DNA of 7,761 nucleotides from Candidatus Omnitrophota bacterium. Lineage in GTDB: Bacteria > Omnitrophota > Gorgyraeia > 2-02-FULL-51-18. The notes under the pieces were generated by a model. The model had not been told where the DNA came from and did not search any database. It saw only the letters and a list, made by a program, of their open reading frames with translations. Below are positions 5,376 to 7,761 of this stretch, in pieces; the stretch's first letter is position 1, and each line of letters opens with the position of its first letter. The DNA lies in contig JAHFFM010000057.1 of NCBI GenBank assembly GCA_023247935.1, positions 2,501 to 10,261 on the forward strand, in the 5' to 3' direction. A program made the translations under genes and the position numbers.

Positions 5376-5399
5376 CTTTTTTAAAATCCTTTTTAAAAT
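5376..5399. repeat. AT-rich direct repeat, possible UP element
   Basis: C-T6-A4-T (5376-5387) is followed by C-T5-A4-T (5389-5399). The second copy lies about 47 to 57 nt upstream of the expected start of the proximal promoter (about 5446). That is where an UP element contacts the RNA polymerase alpha subunit. The role is inferred from position and composition only. Confidence 0.4.
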
Positions 5400-5410
5400 T
5401 TCCTAATTTG

Positions 5411-5439
5411 GTGACAGTTGCGCATAAAGGGTGTAAACT
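5411..5439 (+). promoter_or_regulatory. candidate proximal promoter of the phosphatase/receiver operon
   Basis: GTGACA (5411-5416, 5 of 6 to TTGACA), a 17-nt spacer, and TAAACT (5434-5439, 4 of 6) preceded directly by TG. Transcription would begin at about 5446, only about 9 nt before the ATG at 5455. This fits the absence of any Shine-Dalgarno sequence there. The adjacent AT-rich repeat strengthens the call. Confidence 0.5.
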
Positions 5440-5454
5440 AAAATTTCACTTTTT

Positions 5455-6888
5455 ATGAAAAATCCTGTTTATTCCCTGCCGGAAGAAATTCGCGAGGATT
5501 ACATTCTCCGCGAGACGGGGTTGTTCAAATCCCGCGTGGGCCTTTATTGTTTGGTCACAACCGCCATTTATTTCGGTGTTTCGCTCCAATATCTGTTTAG
5601 AAAAGCCGTCCTTCAAATGGATACTTTCCGTCCCTGGGAACTTTCCTTATGGGTGATTCTTCTTGTGGGCACGGTTATCTCTTATAGGTTAAACCGGAAA
5701 AGCAAAACGCGGACAGTGTCAAAAACCGCCGCGTTATTGTATACCGGTTTTTTTATGTGGTCGTTTTCAGGCCTTGCCGTGGTCTATCCCGAAAACATTT
5801 CGGTGTTTGTTTTTTATTACGCTTTCGCGCTCCTTTTAACATCCTCATTAATCCCCTGGAGTATTTCGGAGGTGCTGTGGCTGACCGGACTTTATGCGAT
5901 GGGTTTTTTGGCTGCTTTTGATTATGTCGCGTATGTCATCAATTATCCCATTAATTCGCTGCCTCGGTTTCAACAGCCGTTCGACGGTTTGGTTTTTATC
6001 ACCATTGCCTCGTTCATCGCGGTAATTGTGCGGCGCAAGGAAATTGAGCGAGATGTACACAATTTCGCGTTGTTGAAAAAAATAGAAAGCCAGAATATTC
6101 AAATTGACCGCGAGCTTGATTTGGCAAGGCGTGTTCATAAAACTTTGGTGCCGGATTCTTTTGAGCACCCCAGGGCGGATGTGTGGGTGAGTTATATTCC
6201 GATGAGCTATGTCAGCGGGGATTACGCTAAGTTTCGTTTTTTGGGTGATGATAAACTTCTCGTGCTTATCAGTGATGTTACGGGACATGGTGTGGCTGCC
6301 GCGCTTCTGGTGAACCGGGTTCATGCCGAGTTTGAGCGGTTGATTCAGGAAACTTTTGAGCCCGCCAAACTTTTAAAAAAATTAAATGATTTTATAGCCC
6401 GAGATTTTGAAGGAACGAATATGTATCTTTCGGCATTTTGCGGCCTGTTGGATTTTAATGAGCAGATTTTCAGTTATTCCAGTTATGGTCATCCGCCGCA
6501 ATATTTTTATCATTTGCGCCAGCAGGATGTTGAATATCTGGGGTCGCAAAATACGTTGTTGGGTATTTCATCCGAAGGCGGGTACGGGCAGGGAGATGTT
6601 GAATTTGAGCCGGGTGACAGACTGCTGCTTTTTACGGATGGCGTTATTGAAGCGGCGGATTCCCAAGGACAGGCTTATGGGGAGGCTAGGCTTTTAGATT
6701 TTTTAAGGAAATACAATTATTTGACGGATGGAGCGTTCAATGAGATCCTTATAGAGGATCTAAGAAAATTTAGAAACGGTTCTTTTACCGACGACATTTT
6801 TGTTTTGAATGTCAGAACAAAAAATACCGTGAATTCTGTCACACCCGAAAGAGGAAATTATGTCGAAGAAAATTCTCGTCGTAGATGA
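5455..6888 (+). CDS. membrane-bound PP2C/SpoIIE-family serine phosphatase (RsbU-like)
   Basis: A 477-residue protein. The N-terminal half has about six predicted membrane helices (roughly 28-47, 63-78, 91-110, 115-134, 138-160, 177-193). A charged linker helix (194-230) follows, with the LDLARRVHKTLVP segment typical of the entry to RsbU-type phosphatase domains. The SpoIIE/PPM domain spans about 235-455. Its metal-binding acidic residues are all present: Asp256 in SGD, Asp274 in DVTGHG, Asp395 in FTDGVIEA and Asp446 in FTDDIF. Family knowledge: such enzymes dephosphorylate phospho-serine on STAS-domain anti-sigma antagonists, releasing a sigma factor or other target. The membrane part is not a sensor type I recognise. 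The last 29 bp overlap the receiver gene, so the two are translated together. No Shine-Dalgarno sequence precedes the ATG. The final 25 or so residues, past the domain, are polar and probably disordered, and partly dictated by the overlap. Confidence 0.92.
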   Translation: MKNPVYSLPEEIREDYILRETGLFKSRVGLYCLVTTAIYFGVSLQYLFRKAVLQMDTFRPWELSLWVILLVGTVISYRLNRKSKTRTVSKTAALLYTGFFMWSFSGLAVVYPENISVFVFYYAFALLLTSSLIPWSISEVLWLTGLYAMGFLAAFDYVAYVINYPINSLPRFQQPFDGLVFITIASFIAVIVRRKEIERDVHNFALLKKIESQNIQIDRELDLARRVHKTLVPDSFEHPRADVWVSYIPMSYVSGDYAKFRFLGDDKLLVLISDVTGHGVAAALLVNRVHAEFERLIQETFEPAKLLKKLNDFIARDFEGTNMYLSAFCGLLDFNEQIFSYSSYGHPPQYFYHLRQQDVEYLGSQNTLLGISSEGGYGQGDVEFEPGDRLLLFTDGVIEAADSQGQAYGEARLLDFLRKYNYLTDGAFNEILIEDLRKFRNGSFTDDIFVLNVRTKNTVNSVTPERGNYVEENSRRR

Positions 6889-7216
6889 TGATGTGATGCT
6901 GCTGGATTTATTGCGCATTTTTTTGACGGAAAAAGGTTATGAAGTGGTGACGGCGCAAGACGGTATCGACGCGTTTGAAAAATTAAAAACAGTTACCCCG
7001 GACCTGATTATTTTAGATGTGATGATGCCTAAAATGGATGGTTATAGTTTTGTCCGGGAGTTAAAAAAAGATCCCAAATTCCGGTCTACGTCCTTGATTG
7101 TTTTGACCGCCCGAGAAATGACTCGAGATCTTTTTGTGCAAGAGGGAATTAAATATTTTGTCATAAAACCCTACGACCCCGAGGAGCTTCATTCTATCGT
7201 CTTAAAATGCCTCTAA
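6860..7216 (+). CDS. single-domain CheY-like response regulator receiver
   Basis: A 118-residue stand-alone receiver with no output domain. The conserved set is complete: acidic pocket Asp9/Asp10, phospho-acceptor Asp53 (LDVMMP), Thr83 and Lys103 (KPY), with Tyr99 near the aromatic switch position. It should therefore be phosphorylated by a histidine kinase and act by protein contact. The ATG is preceded by AAAGAGG (6847-6853), 6 nt away, inside the end of the phosphatase gene, and the genes overlap by 29 bp in different frames. In many bacteria a receiver is fused to the N-terminus of a SpoIIE phosphatase and switches it on. Here the two are separate and the phosphatase comes first, so a regulatory partnership is likely but inferred. 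No kinase is in the window. A chemotaxis-like or pilus-related role is a weaker alternative. Confidence 0.95.
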   Translation: MSKKILVVDDDVMLLDLLRIFLTEKGYEVVTAQDGIDAFEKLKTVTPDLIILDVMMPKMDGYSFVRELKKDPKFRSTSLIVLTAREMTRDLFVQEGIKYFVIKPYDPEELHSIVLKCL

Positions 7217-7221
7217 GTTTG

Positions 7222-7250
7222 TTGAAGCGATTGGTCAAAATTGATACAAT
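7222..7250 (+). promoter_or_regulatory. candidate sigma70-type promoter for the last gene
   Basis: TTGAAG (7222-7227, 4 of 6), a 17-nt spacer and TACAAT (7245-7250, 5 of 6). It starts 6 nt after the receiver stop and predicts a transcript start near 7257, leaving a leader of about 35 nt with a Shine-Dalgarno site. It marks the end of the signalling operon even though no terminator is visible there. Confidence 0.6.
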
Positions 7251-7291
7251 CATGCGCGTCTAAAATCAACATACCACAGAGGGGGAGAGGG

Positions 7292-7761
7292 ATGAATAAA
7301 GTTTTTCTAAAGCGCTGTTTGGTTTTTATTTTTGCCTCTTTTTTTGTTCTCGCTTCCGCAATGGCCGCAGACAATCCCAATAGGGCCAGCCGCCCGGCAA
7401 CCAAAGCTGATTTGATCGGGGTATGGGAAATGGTTTCAGTCCTGCCTATTTACGACAAAAAAGATCCTGTTTTTTTTGCGAATCAAAGATTTGTTTTTGA
7501 CAGCAATTCCAGCATGAAATATATCGTTTCAGAAGAGCCTTTTACCGCGGACTGGCTCGCCAAGTTTCAAAAACAACCCGCAGAAATTGATTATTCAATT
7601 GATGATAAGGGATTACTTGCCATGACTTGGCAGGCCAAGCCGCACAGCGAAACGGTGTTATGCGCATACGTGCTCAAGGATGTGCCGGCTGAAATGATTG
7701 CAAAATTACCGGTAGAACGGCGGCAAGGCTTGCCCAAAAAAGGTGATCTGACTTTAAGCTT
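7292..7761 (+). CDS. exported protein of unknown function, possibly lipocalin-like (3' end outside window)
   Basis: 156 complete codons are visible and the frame is open to the right edge. Residues 1-25 form a clear signal peptide (MNKVFLKR, Phe/Val/Leu core, ASAMAA cleavage region). The mature protein starts with a short Pro/Arg/Asn-rich stretch, then DLIGVWEMVSV at 40-50. This resembles the G-x-W strand that opens lipocalin-like and other small beta-barrel exported proteins; I rate that as a weak resemblance. The following segments alternate strand-like stretches (QRFVFD, MKYIVS, LLAMTWQA, TVLCAYVL) with polar turns, consistent with a beta-barrel. One Cys is in the signal peptide and one in the mature part (VLCAY). 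The ATG is supported by a purine-rich AGAGGGGGAGAGGG stretch directly upstream and its own promoter at 7222-7250. It belongs to a separate unit from the receiver gene. Confidence 0.82.
   Translation, partial: MNKVFLKRCLVFIFASFFVLASAMAADNPNRASRPATKADLIGVWEMVSVLPIYDKKDPVFFANQRFVFDSNSSMKYIVSEEPFTADWLAKFQKQPAEIDYSIDDKGLLAMTWQAKPHSETVLCAYVLKDVPAEMIAKLPVERRQGLPKKGDLTLS

Larger units (their letters stand above)
5121..5454. other. 334-nt intergenic region with promoter, hairpin and possible micro-ORF signals
   Basis: This is the only gap over 300 nt. In order it holds: an AGTCAA/TTGACT inverted repeat (5132-5155), a promoter-like pair (5150-5178), a 10-codon and a 52-codon frame (5186-5218, 5215-5373), hairpins at 5280-5293 and 5320-5334, an AT-rich direct repeat (5376-5399) and a second promoter-like pair (5411-5439). 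I recognised no known riboswitch class, tRNA, transposon end or terminator in it. Confidence 0.8.

Noticed and set aside
5186..5454. Known riboswitch upstream of the phosphatase gene
   Set aside because: No conserved core of the c-di-GMP, preQ1, cobalamin, TPP or SAM classes could be matched by eye; only two simple stem-loops are present.
5848..6324. 158-codon open frame on the minus strand
   Set aside because: It lies wholly inside the phosphatase gene, whose helices and catalytic motifs prove the + frame. The antisense product has no recognisable domain or export signal.
6407..6697. 96-codon alternative + frame inside the phosphatase gene
   Set aside because: It overlaps the conserved SpoIIE catalytic region in another frame and has no Shine-Dalgarno site or recognisable motif.

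Overview
All confidently called genes lie on the + strand. The window looks like chromosomal DNA of a didermic (Gram-negative-type) bacterium with moderate G+C. Four proteins carry N-terminal signal peptides. One of these also ends in a PEP-CTERM sorting tail, which implies an exosortase elsewhere in the genome. A PilT retraction ATPase implies type IV pili. PEP-CTERM together with a HAF-repeat protein fits the PVC group, Omnitrophota-like lineages or some Proteobacteria. I cannot fix the phylum from sequence alone.

Layout. (1) 2-82: the last 26 residues of a lysine-rich protein built from 11-residue repeats, closed by a strong intrinsic terminator (101-131). (2) 151-783: an exported protein resembling the DUF4412/LolA-like group. 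(3) 863-5120: a tightly packed run, probably one transcription unit. It holds a HAF-repeat PEP-CTERM surface protein, rarA (overlapping the previous gene by 23 bp, GTG start), pilT (2 nt after rarA, TTG start) and a secreted dienelactone-hydrolase-family protein (22 nt after pilT). (4) 5121-5454: a 334-nt gap with two promoter-like sequences, two small hairpins, an AT-rich direct repeat and a possible 52-codon reading frame. (5) 5455-7216: a two-gene signalling cassette of a six-helix membrane PP2C/SpoIIE-type phosphatase overlapping by 29 bp a single-domain CheY-like receiver. (6) 7292 to the edge: a good promoter and Shine-Dalgarno site in front of a truncated exported protein of unknown function.

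How it fits together. The phosphatase and receiver are the parts of a partner-switching or phosphorylation-controlled module, but no kinase, anti-sigma factor or STAS antagonist is visible. The HAF/PEP-CTERM protein, PilT and the exported hydrolase share a cell-envelope theme. RarA (replication-fork maintenance) is the outlier in that run and is joined to it by overlap rather than by function. The points most worth a second look are the PEP-CTERM/rarA overlap, the two promoters sharing an unusual TG-TAAA(T/C)T box around an otherwise unexplained leader, the near-leaderless phosphatase gene, and the 11-residue repeat protein cut by the left edge. I see no CRISPR array, transposase, phage gene, tRNA or rRNA, and nothing that by itself amounts to a demonstrably new system.
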